A DNA stretch of 64,000 nucleotides from Orthonyx spaldingii (taxonomy: Eukaryota > Chordata > Aves > Passeriformes > Orthonychidae): positions 3,053,370-3,117,369 of the forward strand of contig VZTJ01002478.1 of the NCBI GenBank assembly GCA_013397795.1, read 5' to 3'. Numbering within the stretch: the stretch's first letter is position 1; each line of letters starts with the position of its first letter. A model generated the notes under the pieces. That model was given only the letters and a program-made list of their open reading frames with translations. It was not told the DNA's origin and ran no database searches. The translations under genes and the position numbers were made by a program. Shown in pieces: positions 1 through 12,089 of the stretch.

Positions 1-550
1 TGCCTAACTTGTTTGTGTGTGAAGTTTTAGATGTGTGTTAGCAGGTTTAGCAATGGATGTTGGACATTGGTAATTAATAAGCTTTTGATTATCAGCAAGT
101 TTTCTCCTTACATGAGGGAAAATAATTCTAGTTATCTTTCTCTTAAAATTTTTTCTGTAAGATCAAAACAAAGATCTCATTTTCCTGCTTTGCAACTGCA
201 CTGGATATTGCACTGTGCTTCTCTGATTTTTATTCTCCCCCACTGCAGCTGTGGAAGAATGAGTAATACTGCCAAAATTTATGTCTGCTTCAGCATGCTT
301 GGTTTATGGGGACCTCATCTTTTTAGTATTTTTATGAAGGCTTGTGTGGGCTTGAAAGCCGTTTAATGCTAAAAATTGGCAAGGACTATGAAAAGAAACT
401 GAGGCACTCACCCCTTGGTTGTCTGATGTGTGTGGAGTGTGTGCAGAGCTTTCAGTGAAACACGTAGACTCCTTGCATGGAGGCTGCGGGTACCTTGGTG
501 TGGATGTTCACAGCTGATGTGTGCAGAGTTGTGATCCACACAGGGCTTGT
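1..550. other. Downstream flank, nothing recognised
   Basis: AT-rich sequence beyond the FAT1 3' end. Short open frames occur on the plus strand but have no recognisable protein character. Confidence 0.5.
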
Positions 551-1786
551 GAATCATAGAATCACAGAGTGATTTGGGTTGGAAGACACCTAAAAGATCA
601 TCTAGTTACAAGCCCTTGCCACAGGCTCAGACACTTTCCACTAGACCAGGTTTCTCAGAGCCCCATCCAATCTGGCTTTGAACATATCCAAAGATGGGGC
701 ATCCATGACTTCTCTGGGCAACCCCTTCCAGTATGTTATCATCCTCACAGTGGAAAAAAAGAATTGTTTTCTAACATCTAATCTAAACCTACTCTCTTTC
801 AGTTTGAAGCCATTCCCTCTTGTCCTGTCACTACATGCTCTTGTAAATAGTCTCTCTCCATCTTTCTTGTAGGCCCCTTCAGGTACTGGAAGGCCACAAT
901 TAGGTCATCCCAAACCCTTCTCTTCTCCAGGTTGAACAATCCCAGTGCCATCCCTCTGATCAGCTTGGTGGCTTCCTCTGGACTTGCTCCAACAGATTGA
1001 TGTTTTCATGTATTTTAGATCCCAGAGCTGGACCCAAGGAGGGTCTCACCAGAGCAGAGTAGAGGGGCAGAATCCCCTCCTTCGCCCCTCTGGCCACGCT
1101 GCTTTGGATGCAGCCCAGGACCTGTTTGGCTTTCTGGGCTGCAAGTGCACACATGGATGGCTCATATCCAGCTTCTCATCCACCAGCACCCCCAAGTCCT
1201 TCTCAGCCGGGCTGCTCTCGATCCCTTCATCCCCAGCCTGCGTTGATACTGGGGGTTTCCCCGACCCAAGTGCAGCACCTTCCACTTGGTCTTGTTAAAC
1301 CTCATGAGATTCCCATGGCCCCAGTTCTGGAGCTTGTCCAGGTCCCTCTGGATGGCATGCCATCCTTCAGGTGTGTAAATGACACCACTCAGCTTGGGGT
1401 CATCTGCAAATTTGCTGACGGTATGCTTGGTCCCTTCATCTATGTCATGAAGATATTAAATTATCAATAAAAATATTTATATTATTTAAAGATTAGACAT
1501 TACATTATTATTTATTATTTAAATATAAAATAGCACTGGTCCCGGTGCGGACCCCTGAGGGACACCACTTCTCCTGATCTCCATCATGACTCTGAGCTGT
1601 TGACCACTACCCTCTGGATGTGACCATCCAACCAATTCCTTATCCACCTACCAGACCACCCAATCAAATCCATCTCTCTCCAATGCAGAGGGAAAGATTT
1701 TGTGGGGGATCCTGTCAAAGGCTTTACAGAATTCCAGATAAATGACATCTGTGGCTCTTCCCTTGTCCACTGATACAGTCACTCCA
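551..1786 (-). mobile_element. CR1 LINE, 3' segment
   Basis: The left edge reads GAATCATAGAATCACAGAGT, the reverse complement of the characteristic avian CR1 3' end, so the element is in sense on the minus strand. Further right the minus strand encodes broken pieces of the CR1 reverse transcriptase ORF, for example SALVRPSLGPALG, EKDLGVLVDEKLDMS and VDKGRATDVIYLEFCKAF, in the expected order. Frames are interrupted by shifts and stops, so it is dead. An AT-rich insert of about 70 bp splits it near 1461-1530. Confidence 0.9.
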
Positions 1787-2270
1787 GCACAGAAGGAAGA
1801 AGAAAAGGCCGAGTTACTCAAGAGTTTTTTTGCCTCAGTCTTCAATGGAAACCTCTTTTCCTATACCTCTCAAGAGGATGGACAGCAGGATAGGGACTGG
1901 AAGAGCAGAGTCCCTCCAACTGTATGTAAAGATCAAGCTCATGACCTTCTGAGGAACCTGAATGTACTTAAGTCTGTGGGACCCAATGAGGTACACCTCA
2001 GAGTCCTTAGGAAATTGGATGATGTAGTTGCCAAGGCACTCTCTATGATATTTAAAAGGTCATAATGATGTCCCAGGTGGCTGGAAAAAAGGGAAACAGA
2101 GCCCATCTTTAAAAAGTGCAGAAAGAAAGACCCTGGGAACTTTCGCCCTGTCAGTCTCACCTCTGTGTCTGGGAAGGTCATGGAACAGATCGTCCCAGAA
2201 GCTGTGCTAAAGGCACAGGGAGCACAGGGAGGTGATTCAAGACAGTCAGCATGGCTTCTCCAGGGGCGAG
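1787..2270 (+). mobile_element. CR1 LINE, inverted 5' segment
   Basis: In sense on the plus strand, this stretch encodes EEEKAELLKSFFASVFNGN, then RNLNVLKSVGPNEVHLRVLR, and further on the NFRPVSL-type motif and the QHGF equivalent of the CR1 reverse transcriptase. In CR1 this region lies immediately upstream of the point where the adjacent minus-strand segment begins. The two are therefore best read as one insertion whose 5' part was inverted. Decayed and non-functional. Confidence 0.85.
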
Positions 2271-2959
2271 GTTGAGTCAGGAGTCATGCGAGGCACTTTG
2301 CTGAACCGTACTTATTCAGCACTGGTCTGTCTGCAGATGGACCCCTTGATACAACATGGACTAATTCATGCATCTGTCTTCCTTCAAGGGCTTTACAGGT
2401 AGATTCAAGGTGCAAGTACTGCATTTCTTCTTGCCCCTCTACTCCAAAATGGAGTTTGCAGTTAAGAGACAGATTTCATACCTTCTTTGGCCTGAGTGGA
2501 TTCAGATTTGTATCCCTTGATCAGTCCAAGAACTCTCGTTAGATGCGGTTTCTTGGGACAGTAATTGTTTCATGGAGGCCATGGGTAAAACAGGGAACAG
2601 TGGAGAAACAATCTGAGTAAATATCCTTGGAAAATGGGCTCAAATCTGGTGCTCTGGTCATGTTCCTTCTACTAAGCATATATGCCTGAATCCTGGAGTT
2701 CTCAGACCAGGTGTGTTAAATACTGAATGAAGGAAGTTTCATAGGATTGTCTGTTGTTTCTGCCTCAATTACTCTTAATCAGGTAGAATTGAAGTTTGTT
2801 CTCTGCTGCAAGGCAAAGTGACATTTCATTCACTCAAAATGTAGAATGGACAAAGCAGCAATGAACTTGACTAAAATCTGCTCAATAAAACTTTAAATTC
2901 TACTAGCTCATAAGTATTTTAAAATAGCAAAAAAAAAAAGATATTTCCACAGGGGAGTT
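2271..2959. other. Unrecognised flank
   Basis: No gene or repeat recognised. A short A-run lies near 2929-2939. Confidence 0.4.
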
Positions 2960-3255
2960 AACTACAGTTCACCAAAGGGCCAGTAAGATGATTAAGAGAC
3001 TGGAGCTGCTTTCATATGAGAGGTTGAGAGAACTGAGTTTGATCAATCTGGGGAAAAAAGAAGGCTCAGTGAGGAACTTAATAATGTTTATAAATACCTG
3101 ATGTGAAGCTGTAAAGGCAGAGACAGGCTCTTCTCAGTGGTGTGTTTTGGCAGGATAAGAAGGAATGGGCACGAATTGAAACACATGAAACTACATCTCA
3201 ACATAAACGTCTTGCTGTGACAACATGAGGACAGATGAACACTGGAATAGTGAAT
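2960..3255 (+). mobile_element. Diverged CR1 LINE fragment
   Basis: The order of recognisable pieces is that of the CR1 ORF2 end and start of the 3'UTR: AAGATGATTAAGAGACTGG, then GAGAGGTTGAGAGAACTGAG, CAATCTGGGG, AAGAAGGCTCAGTGAGGA, and finally the equivalent of 'GAACACTGGAA' near 3237. It is more decayed than the CR1 at 551-2270, so it probably belongs to an older subfamily. Confidence 0.7.
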
Positions 3256-5094
3256 GTGTGACTTCACTGAAATTCCTTATTTTAAAATGTTTGGCTTATA
3301 AAATAAATCACCTGGCCAGTGCTTTAGAATGTGCTGGACTACTGTTGAGTCGAACAGCAATGCTTTGCTGTATCAATTTTAATTGGGTTTAAAATGTCAC
3401 CGGCTTCATCTGGTGTATTACTGTAGCTCTGTGTGGGAAAATAGGTTTAATTGCACTTACTGAACCTGAATTAGGTGATGAAAGCTCCCTACAAAGGGAG
3501 CATTGTCTAACATGTCCTTGCTTTACACACCGACAGCAAAGCTGTTGTGGAGTTGAAAATGCCTGCTATTTCCACAAGTGTTATGATACAGCCTTGTTTT
3601 CTGCTGTGAAGTATAACCTGGGTGTTGCATGTTGCCTAGCAGCACTGTTCTTGTGAAGAGGTAAAAAAAAAAAAAATTNAGCAAAGGTACAGCACTGGAA
3701 GCAGTTCCTAGGGCAGTTCTAATATTTTCAACAAAACATTCTCTTACACCAACATGGAATTTCATTGTCGAATAATAAGACATTGTTCCTTTTCAGCTTG
3801 ATGTTAGCCTTCAGCTCACAGTACTATGAATAAAAGTATATTTAAGTGTTGATATTCCTGTCCTTCACACCTCTCAATTTTAAAAATCTGTCTTCAGGCC
3901 TTTCTTCTGTAAATGAGTAACTTTAGAAAATGTATTTGTCGGGCAGGCTTTCATCTTTACTGGGAATCCTTATCAACTGAGAAATGATGCAAATTTGTGC
4001 AGCGTCTTCTTGCTGGCTTCTGAGACTCATTCCTACTGAGCAGGAGATATTAAGGAATCTTGAACAGAACTGCCACTATCCTAGCTCAAGATGGGCCTTA
4101 AGCAGTGATGTGAACTACTACAGTGTGTGTGTGACACCCTCTGCTCACAGTGCTGTAGGATTCTTCTAGAGCTATTAAATAAGAAAATTCTAACTGATGC
4201 ACAAAAGGTTCTTAGTTATCAGGGTGAATATTGCAGTGCACAGCCAGATTGTGGGTTTCAACTTATTGATTTTTTAGCGTTTTTACATAAGTCATGAGAT
4301 TCTTAACCTGCATATGGGCAAGTTAACACAGGAATGTCTGTGCCTGGCTGTGTCCTGTAATCCACCCAATTTCCATGATACAGCTGCCAAGCTGGGAGTT
4401 GCTCCATTTTGTATATAAATAGCACTCCAAATACAGTACCCTGTTCCCCTAGATGGTACAAGGCTGAGGCTTAGCTCTCATGACTGAGAGAATCTAATAT
4501 TGTATATTTCTAGGCTACAGAACTTTATGACAGTAGGAACAAAATGGAGGTGGAGCTGAAAGGATTCCAGGCTATATTAAAAATTCACAAATGTGCCAGG
4601 AAATCTGTTCTGAACTTAAAAAGCATCCCTCAAGCAAGAGGCAGAAGACAGTTATATTATTCCTTTAGCTTACCATAAGGCCAAATTTATGCTAGAGAAC
4701 TCTGTTAAAGGCTTTGTTCTTTTCTAGTCAGAAAAGCAGCTGGATAATACACAGGAAAACTCTATTCCATCTTTACTTCTTCAAGGTAACTTCTAGTGTG
4801 AACTTAAAGTAAGAAACCGCAATTGAAAAATAATTGCAGGAAACCACCAACTATTTAGCACAAAGTCAGACAATGGCATGGCCATTTCAGCATGGAGGTG
4901 CACAATCCAGAGGTAACTAGTCATGAAAGTTAAGTATTCAGGTGACAAAGGAGGGGAGAAACTGCTTTAAAGATTTTGGGGATTTTTTTTTTTGTATATA
5001 TTTTTGGGACTTGAGAAAAAATATTCAGCAATTTACATAGCTGATATTATATGTTTAAAGAAAAATGCAAACTACTGAGAAGGCTACTGCAGTT
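3256..5094. other. Downstream flank of FAT1
   Basis: AT-rich intergenic sequence. It includes a long A-run (3663-3676) followed closely by a single undetermined base at 3679, and a T-run near 4985-4995. No exon or repeat family recognised. Confidence 0.45.
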
Positions 5095-5109
5095 TTATAC
5101 CCATCAATC

Positions 5110-5115
5110 TTTATT
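5110..5115 (-). promoter_or_regulatory. Distal poly(A) signal AATAAA
   Basis: A minus-strand AATAAA is followed about 40 bases on by a U-rich tract (TTTGCATTTTTCTTT near 5055-5070), consistent with cleavage near 5090-5098. Which of the two poly(A) regions is used cannot be told from sequence. Confidence 0.45.
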
Positions 5116-5343
5116 CAGACTGGCCCGATTACTTTTAAAAACACCATTAAGCAGACACACACTGCCATCTCGTGAGCATCTCTAACACAGCTGCAGGCTG
5201 ATTTCGGAGGAGAGGAAAACGAGTTGCTTGGAGCAAGTAACTTAATACAGTACAAAACATATACAGACTTAAAAAATGCTGCACTGAATGCTTTGTCAAT
5301 GGTATATTATATAATAGAGATACACAGAGCAAAGCTAAAGTAT

Positions 5344-5360
5344 TTTATTAATAATTTATT
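5344..5360 (-). promoter_or_regulatory. Proximal poly(A) signals (two AATAAA)
   Basis: Two minus-strand AATAAA hexamers lie at 5355-5360 and 5344-5349. Downstream (lower coordinates, about 5315-5335) the minus strand reads TTTGCTCTGTGTATCTC, a GU-rich element, so cleavage near 5325-5335 is plausible. Confidence 0.55.
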
Positions 5361-6177
5361 GTCAGTAAGAAAGACTGGCTAATGGTAATTTTCAGTAAAA
5401 ACCTTTACAAGACCATTGGATCACAAATATACAGACACTATAAAAACTGTGTCATGGTGGTTTTGGTTCTAAACTGGTATGCAGAGGGTCCCCAACACAC
5501 TTTCCAAGAAGGGAAAAAAATGTTTACAGTTCTAAAATACAGCAACCCATTTAAGACATTTCCATATAGCTGACCCAGAAAAATATCAGACCTAATGTAT
5601 GTACAATTGAAATTGTGTGAATATGCTGAATGTTTTACAATGAAATGTCAAACCTTAGTTTTCAAGGGAATACATACAGTGATGCCCTGATTATAATAAG
5701 TCAGGGTGCTCATTTTTAATGGCACACTAACACCACTAGATTCAGTGGAAAACAAATTCACAAAATATCTACAAAAGCTAGTTAAAACTATTAAAATCAA
5801 AACTGTACATAAAATTTACAAAAAGTAGGAGAAAATTAATTGCATTAGAACTATATAAATATATGCATCATGCTAACATGAAGAAGTGGTATGTGATTTT
5901 TTTTAAACATAGAACAATGCTAAGTACATAAAGGATGTTCAGAAATGGCACAGCCAATGGAAATCTTGGAACTTTCCAAATACAGTAGGTCAGGAAATGG
6001 AAAGATGTTCATTTAGTGAAATGAATTGCATGATCCAATGCTGCCATGCCAGTTTAGCTCACTGAAACAAAAGCATTCACTGTGGCTGGAAAAAAAAGAG
6101 AAAAAATAGAAAAGGTCTTGAAAATTGTTGTAGATTTGATAAAGTTTGTTAGAGTCCAGGCACTTTTGTTGAGTGTG

Positions 6178-6803
6178 TCAGACTTCTGTATGTTGCTGGG
6201 AATCAAGTGGAGGAATTTTCACATCTTCGAAGTGACCATCGTCTCCACTCTCATAGTCACTCATCATGACTTCAGACTCCATCTCACAGCATGCCGACAC
6301 ATCCGAGCAGGAAGCTGTGGAAGCATACACAGACATGGACATGTTGTCTACAGTGGGTGCTTCAAAGTCTTGGTTGAACCCCAGTGAGTATGGAGCGTAC
6401 GGTTCTCTGTAGCTGCCGCTGCCGCCACTGGGCGTAGTCTGAGGTTCTGACATGTCTGCAGGGTAGTGATGGGGAAGGTACTGATTAAGGTTAAATCTCT
6501 GCCTGCTCCTCGTAGAAGAACCCAAGCTACCTATGGCTGGCATGTCTCTGGGTGGCTGTATTGACTCAAACTGGTCGCTGTATTCAGGTGGTAACGGTGG
6601 AAGCTCATCAGGTGCAGGGAAGTCATCAGGTGGAGGTGGAAAATCACTTTCTATGTCATAACCACCAGGATAATAGTCTGTATCAATGGCATTTGGATCT
6701 GTGTAGAGGGGAGCTGACTCCTCAACCACTTCGTAATTTGGATACTCTTGGATACCTGGCAACTGAACACTTGGCATCCAATCTGATGTATCCCAGTGAT
6801 AAC
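6178..6803 (-). CDS. FAT1: FAT1 exon 27, coding part (distal cytoplasmic tail and stop)
   Basis: The last coding exon completes a Gly codon and starts GYHWDTSDWMPSVQLPGIQE. It contains SDFPPPPDDFPAPDELPPLP, an Ena/VASP EVH1-type FPPPP ligand next to a further polyproline run. It then has QRFNLNQYLPHHYPADMSEP, SVYASTASCSDVSACCEMES, EVMMSDYESGDDGHFEDV and the carboxy terminus PPLDSQQHTEV, a class I PDZ ligand. The stop is TGA at 6178-6180. The acceptor reads TTAACTTTTCAG|GTTATC after a long pyrimidine-rich tract. Confidence 0.98.
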
Positions 6804-9800
6804 CTGAAAAGTTAATTAAAAAGAACAAAAGTGGTATTACTATCTTATATTCAAGTCAGTCTGAACTGAGAAATCAACACATGTATTAAGATAATGCAAT
6901 CACTGTGATTAGGACACTACTTGTTAATCAGCAGTTTGCCCTGGTTGCACAAAAGACATTCAACACAACTTTAATTTATGCCATGCATGAGATAGTGCAT
7001 CATTCACACTTGAACTTTCACGTCTTCTCAGACATCACACCTAACATGGGAAAAGCTGTAGTCACCTATATGGAATGTGCTGTTACAATACATAATTGTT
7101 CACTGGACAGCAAAGAATCAACACCCTGCCTAGTGCAGCTGAATACTTAATTGTTGCTGAGTAATTAGTTAGGGTGATAACAACAGCCTAGTTTTCTTAA
7201 GAATATATTTAGCATATATAACCCATGACTTTCTTACATAAAAGAAGAAATTTCTATTTGGTAAAGTATTCAGACCATTTAAAGTGACTTTACTACTTAA
7301 GCGAATTATACAGTTAATTTCACAAAGTGCTGTTAGCTCTATAGGAACTACCACACCTCTGATAAAAATCTTGGATTATTAGTAAAGACATTCCACATTC
7401 AAATACAAGAACAAAACAGGAAAATCAAGCTTAATCATGCAAAAATGACTGGACTTGATCCTCTCTTGCAAACTCCCTTTGAATAAGTTTGTATTTGTCT
7501 GCTGGAAACTAGGTGTAAGCCTAAACTCACTAAAACCCAATAATTTCTGTAATCTGAACAGCAATAACCAATACACTGTTGTAATATAGTGCAAATCTAG
7601 TAAAGAGAAATCACTGCAGACAAATGCACAGCAAGCAACTGATAGTAAGTCTGTGTTAAAACCAAATATTAACAGAAATATTTTGGTGAGCATCAATGAA
7701 CTGCATGCAGAAGTCACCTCTTGAATTGCTGAGGTCAGGAACAGCAAAAGATTCTTTAGGTGGCAGAATGAGAAGAAAAAGGAGAAAACATCTGTAGTTA
7801 GGAATCATATAGTAGAACCAATATGAAGACAAACAATGACTAGTCACTATGACATTCATGCTGCTTTTGTCCAGTTTAATTAGCAATACTAAAGTTGGCT
7901 TTTTAAAAAATTTTCTCCTGGGCTCCTTATTTGTTAAGAGTTGAACTGTAGGACAGCTACTGAATTAATGTACAGCCCATTTGTGGTAAAATCTGCAGTC
8001 TGGAGTTTGCTGAAATCCTTGTATCACTATATTCAGGACTTCTGCTACAGAAGGTAACGGGACTTGATCTGATTTTTATCTTTCCTTGTATCTGCCTTTG
8101 TTTTTCGATACAGGACTCCATCTATTGGCACTTACACTTTCAAGTATCTCTCGAGTATCAAGGTAACTCTTCCTTTAGTGTCTGGCTTCCATACACAAAG
8201 CACTGGGAAACCTGCCTTCCTTTGTACAGCAATTCCAGCAACTCACGCTCAGCAATGTTGCCATGTGTTATCTGACAAATATTAAACCTTTCTCTCTTCA
8301 GGAATCTATGTTCCCTATTAAAGATCCTAAGGATGAGCAATGCCTATCCTAATAGCAGAATCTTCTAAGAATTCATACTTTCATCTATTGGAAGATTGAA
8401 GGGACAGAGGTTGACTCTTTGGAGATAGTTCCTATTTTTTTAAGCTTGCCTAGCCCAGACAAGAAAAATACTGTTCAGACTACTGGAGATGTCAGTCTGA
8501 GCTCTGAGACTCTTAGAACTATCTCTGGCCTCAATGCCAGGAGAAGGTTCTGATCAGTAGTCTGCTTACAACATTCTTTATTTCTCCTGGGAAACTGGTT
8601 GCAAAACTAAAGCCAACAGGCCTTATGATTTAGAGCACTTTTATCACGGAATGGAGAGATCTTGGTTTTCCTCTTCTTCTGAGGCAAAGACCCTTTAACA
8701 TAAATGACAGAAATACAAACTAAAACTGGGTGTGCCCATCTTTATGTGACAATCTGCTAGATTAGAGCTATATTTTCTCTTGCACTCAGCATTGCTGATT
8801 TGCATCAAGCTACAACCTGAGGAGCAGTGCAGAAAACACAGGCCTAAAACTGTCCTATGATGAGATTAGCTACAGTTCATGTTTCCAGGATACCTGTTGG
8901 ACAGAAACACTTGGGGAGACTAAAGGTAAGGACCATCTGTCCCAAAACGTGCCCTTGCTGAAGGCCTGAGTAAGGATCTCTGCTGCTTGAACTGACACCC
9001 TCCTGAGGGTGCTCAAAAGCCTAAGATGCTTTGAAAGAAGAAATGCTTACTAAGAGCAAAAACTTTCAAATGTTAAGAAGCAGCTGAGTAGGACATATTT
9101 CATTTCTCTACAACTACAATGCATACAGTGTTTGTATTTATCTTATGGTGATACTAAAGTACCAAGCAATACTTTTACCTTTGACTTGAGAACTACATAT
9201 ATAATTTTTAAATTCTACCAATTGAAATCTCAGAGAAAATCTGAATAAGTTATTAAATACCTCCCCTGGCAGATCTGGCCTCTTTTAGTCTTGTAATTCT
9301 CCCATTCCCAAGTACTGTGCATTGCAATTTTTCTGCACTGAGGACTATTGTCTATAGGTACACATTAATGAAATGCAACTCTCATTAATGAAATAGTCTC
9401 AAGTAACTGGAAGTATTCCCATTTGTCTACTTTCTTTTGTGCCTCTGTTTAAATTAAAAAGGATGTACTTCAGATAACAAACCAAAGAGAAATTTTAGCC
9501 ACTATAATCAATTTTATGTTCTTACAATGGCTTCATTTTAAGTAGGACTTAGTAAAAAATGTAATGTTTTCTAGTCTGTATCTAGAAACAGGAAACATAT
9601 GCTAAATGTTATTTCAGAAGAAACCTCTGCAAATGCATGGTCATGGAGTGAATCATTTGCCTTTTACTAGAGCTTAAAGTACTATTTAGCCAATGAAAAC
9701 AATAGTTAGCATTTGTATAGATTCATTGGCACTTTTATTACTACTATTATTTTGTAAAGAGTTTGTGTTTTCCAGAGTGATTAGTTCTTAAATGTTAGGA

Positions 9801-9857
9801 GGAATGAAATAAAATACCATTGAAAATGCCTACTTTGCCTCTTTCTAACTTCCAAAT

Positions 9858-9879
9858 ACACACACACACACACACACAA
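9858..9879. repeat. (AC)n microsatellite
   Basis: Eleven uninterrupted AC units inside intron 26. Confidence 0.95.
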
Positions 9880-10329
9880 ATATACCTTTTAGGTACTGTT
9901 GTAAGGCTGGATAGTAACAAACTACTTAAACTGAGAGGGATGTGTATGGCTATATACCTCAGCTGCAGACAAAAATAATTTTTTTCTGCTTAAGAGACAG
10001 ATCGATCTGAAGACCAAGGAAGTGAGTACTGATACCAGACCACTCTGATTCTGCTCAGCTGGACAAGGTATCAACAGCTGTGGGTGGGAGAAGATAAGGA
10101 AGTGGAGGCTGCTGCTGTTTCATCTACAGTACTGTATGTATTTGCCTTTGATGTTGTCTCAATTCTGCTGGCAGCTTTAGTGTGAATATTTTCAGAAGAG
10201 AGTAAGCACCAAGATCTTTTTATGCCAATCCTTAATTTCCCAAGAAAACACTTTGAAACCTGTTCACAGGGCATCTATAGCATACGCAAGAAAATATTAA
10301 CAGATACACAATATAAATATACTTTTTGC

Positions 10330-10395
10330 TAAAACTTATCAGAAAATAAAAAATATTTTATATTTATATTTATATATTTATATGTAAATAATATT
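10330..10395. repeat. AT-rich low-complexity stretch
   Basis: Irregular TATATTTATA-type sequence, nearly all A and T, about 105 bases from the candidate cassette exon. Confidence 0.8.
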
Positions 10396-10500
10396 TTATA
10401 ACTTGCATCTGCTGGGGCTACATTACTAGAAGACAATGTAAGAAGACAAACGTGCATTATCCTGCCAAAGCAGTAAATAAATATGAAAACATGTATCTAC

Positions 10501-10551
10501 CTTCTTTTTCCACCGAGTCAACAACAGCATTGACAAGGTGTATTACAGTCA
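10501..10551 (-). CDS. FAT1: Candidate FAT1 cassette exon between exons 26 and 27
   Basis: On the minus strand a pyrimidine-rich tract (CCTTTTATACCTTTTACAAG, CTTCCGTAG) precedes 51 bases ending GAAAAAGAAG|GTAGAT. An earlier acceptor (CAAG) would start the exon at 10560 and make it 60 bp. In the phase set by exon 26 both versions are open and a multiple of three. They would add VTVIHLVNAVVDSVEKE, optionally preceded by ASV, and rejoin exon 27 as EGYHW. Short tail insertions by alternative splicing are known for mammalian Fat1 (from memory), so this is plausible. It is inferred from splice signals and frame only. Confidence 0.4.
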
Positions 10552-12089
10552 CTACGGAAGCTTGTAAAAGGTATAAAAGGAGCAAATTAAAACAAACCTA
10601 TAGTTAGTATGACTTTAAACAGCATACAGATACACACAAAACCCCCCCATCAACACTGTGGAATTGCAGTTCATTACTATTTTACAGAGCAAGATTATTG
10701 GCGTACATAACACATTTACTCTCTATCTAGACAGCAGTTGCATGTAATATATAAAACACATATCTAAAGCTCAATTTGATTGTTGTCAAACATACAAAAG
10801 TACTTGTAACTACTTGTGAAGCACATTTTGTATGAGCACAAGGCTGCTTAAGTAGTGTTAGAATTTCTGAAATGTTGCCGAAATGTACTCATTTGCATAA
10901 CACTTTATGTACATAGCAACAAACTAGACTTTTCTAAAGGCTTATGTTGGGTGAATTAAGGAGTATTGCATTAGACTTCTCCTTTAAAAATGTAAACTAC
11001 ATTCCCTCCCTGCCATTGAAAGATACGGGGAAGAAATTTTCCCTGAAATGAACTAAAAGGATAGAAAATGAAAAATACCTACTGAAAATTTCTGTTACTG
11101 ATCTACTTAAGTTTTGAATGAAGTAGAGATATCACAGTAGGAATACCAAATTCAGGCTGTTAAATGTTTATTTTAAAAAAACCTAAAATAAATGTATTTT
11201 TTATGTCTTCCCTTTCCCCCATGACAGTTTGGGAATGGAGAAGGATTTATTCTTATAGGGTAAAATGAAGTAAGCACATGCAACTTGTTTGCACAGCTCA
11301 GGGATTAAATATCAAGCTAATAAATTCTGAATCTAACAAAACAGAAGGAAGGAACAGTATCTATGATGCTACAGCTATTTCTTTTAAAATGATGCATTAA
11401 TGAGTAATCAATGCATGACAAGAAATGGGTAAAAGAATACACTAAACATATGAGATGGTGAGAAGGGAGAACAACATGTACAACACAACACTTAAAACCA
11501 CAGGAAAAAAAGTTGGAAGTTGGTATCAGGTCTACTGATAAAAGGATGAGGAGTGTACACATACCATTTTACTTTCACCAATCATTAAACCAGATGGTTT
11601 TTTTTCATGCTGTTAATAAAAAATCACTCTACTTCATTGAGAAGCGGAATGTTCTTTATTTCCAAGCTAAAGAAATTTCAAATTCTTTTTTACCAGGCAG
11701 AGACAAAGGCAGAAATTGGAATAAAGGGTCAAAACACACCTTAACTTAGTGAATTAAGTTATGAGACAACTGTGGCTTTGTCCAATCAGTAGGACATGCT
11801 TCTGAATACATAGATGCATTCATATCAACTATAAAAGCATCTGTCATCACAATGGAAAAGTAAAAGACATCCAATTAATAATAATCAAACTCACAAGCAT
11901 GTATGCTGATTATATTTTGATGGACTTGAGGTGTGATCAAAATACTTATATTTTTATATTGGCTTTTTTCAATGTATGAAATGTTTTTATGAATTCATTT
12001 CCATCATGGTGAAAGCCAAATATACTGTTCTATTATAACAAAGTTCCTTTTTGTGCAGTTTCCTTCGTTACTAAAGTAATCAAACTTAC

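Larger units (their letters stand above)
5095..6177 (-). other. FAT1: FAT1 3' untranslated region
   Basis: AT-rich non-coding sequence follows the TGA stop on the minus strand. Two clusters of AATAAA lie in it, at 5344-5360 and at 5110-5115, giving a UTR of about 0.84 or 1.08 kb. The shorter form is close to the human 3'UTR length as I recall it. No repeat was recognised inside. Confidence 0.75.

Noticed and set aside
2271..2959. Continuation of the CR1 between 2270 and 2960
   Set aside because: No CR1 order of motifs could be followed here; the fragment at 2960 comes from a different part and an older copy.
6552..6815. Plus-strand open frame opposite exon 27
   Set aside because: Antisense shadow of the FAT1 cytoplasmic tail.
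7379..7747. 122-codon minus-strand open frame in intron 26
   Set aside because: Low-complexity hydrophobic translation with no family resemblance and no exon-like phase fit to exons 26 or 27.
7700..7760. Possible micro-exon with CCTCAG acceptor and GTGACT donor on the minus strand
   Set aside because: It would be only 11 bases, breaks the phase to exon 27 and has a weak donor.
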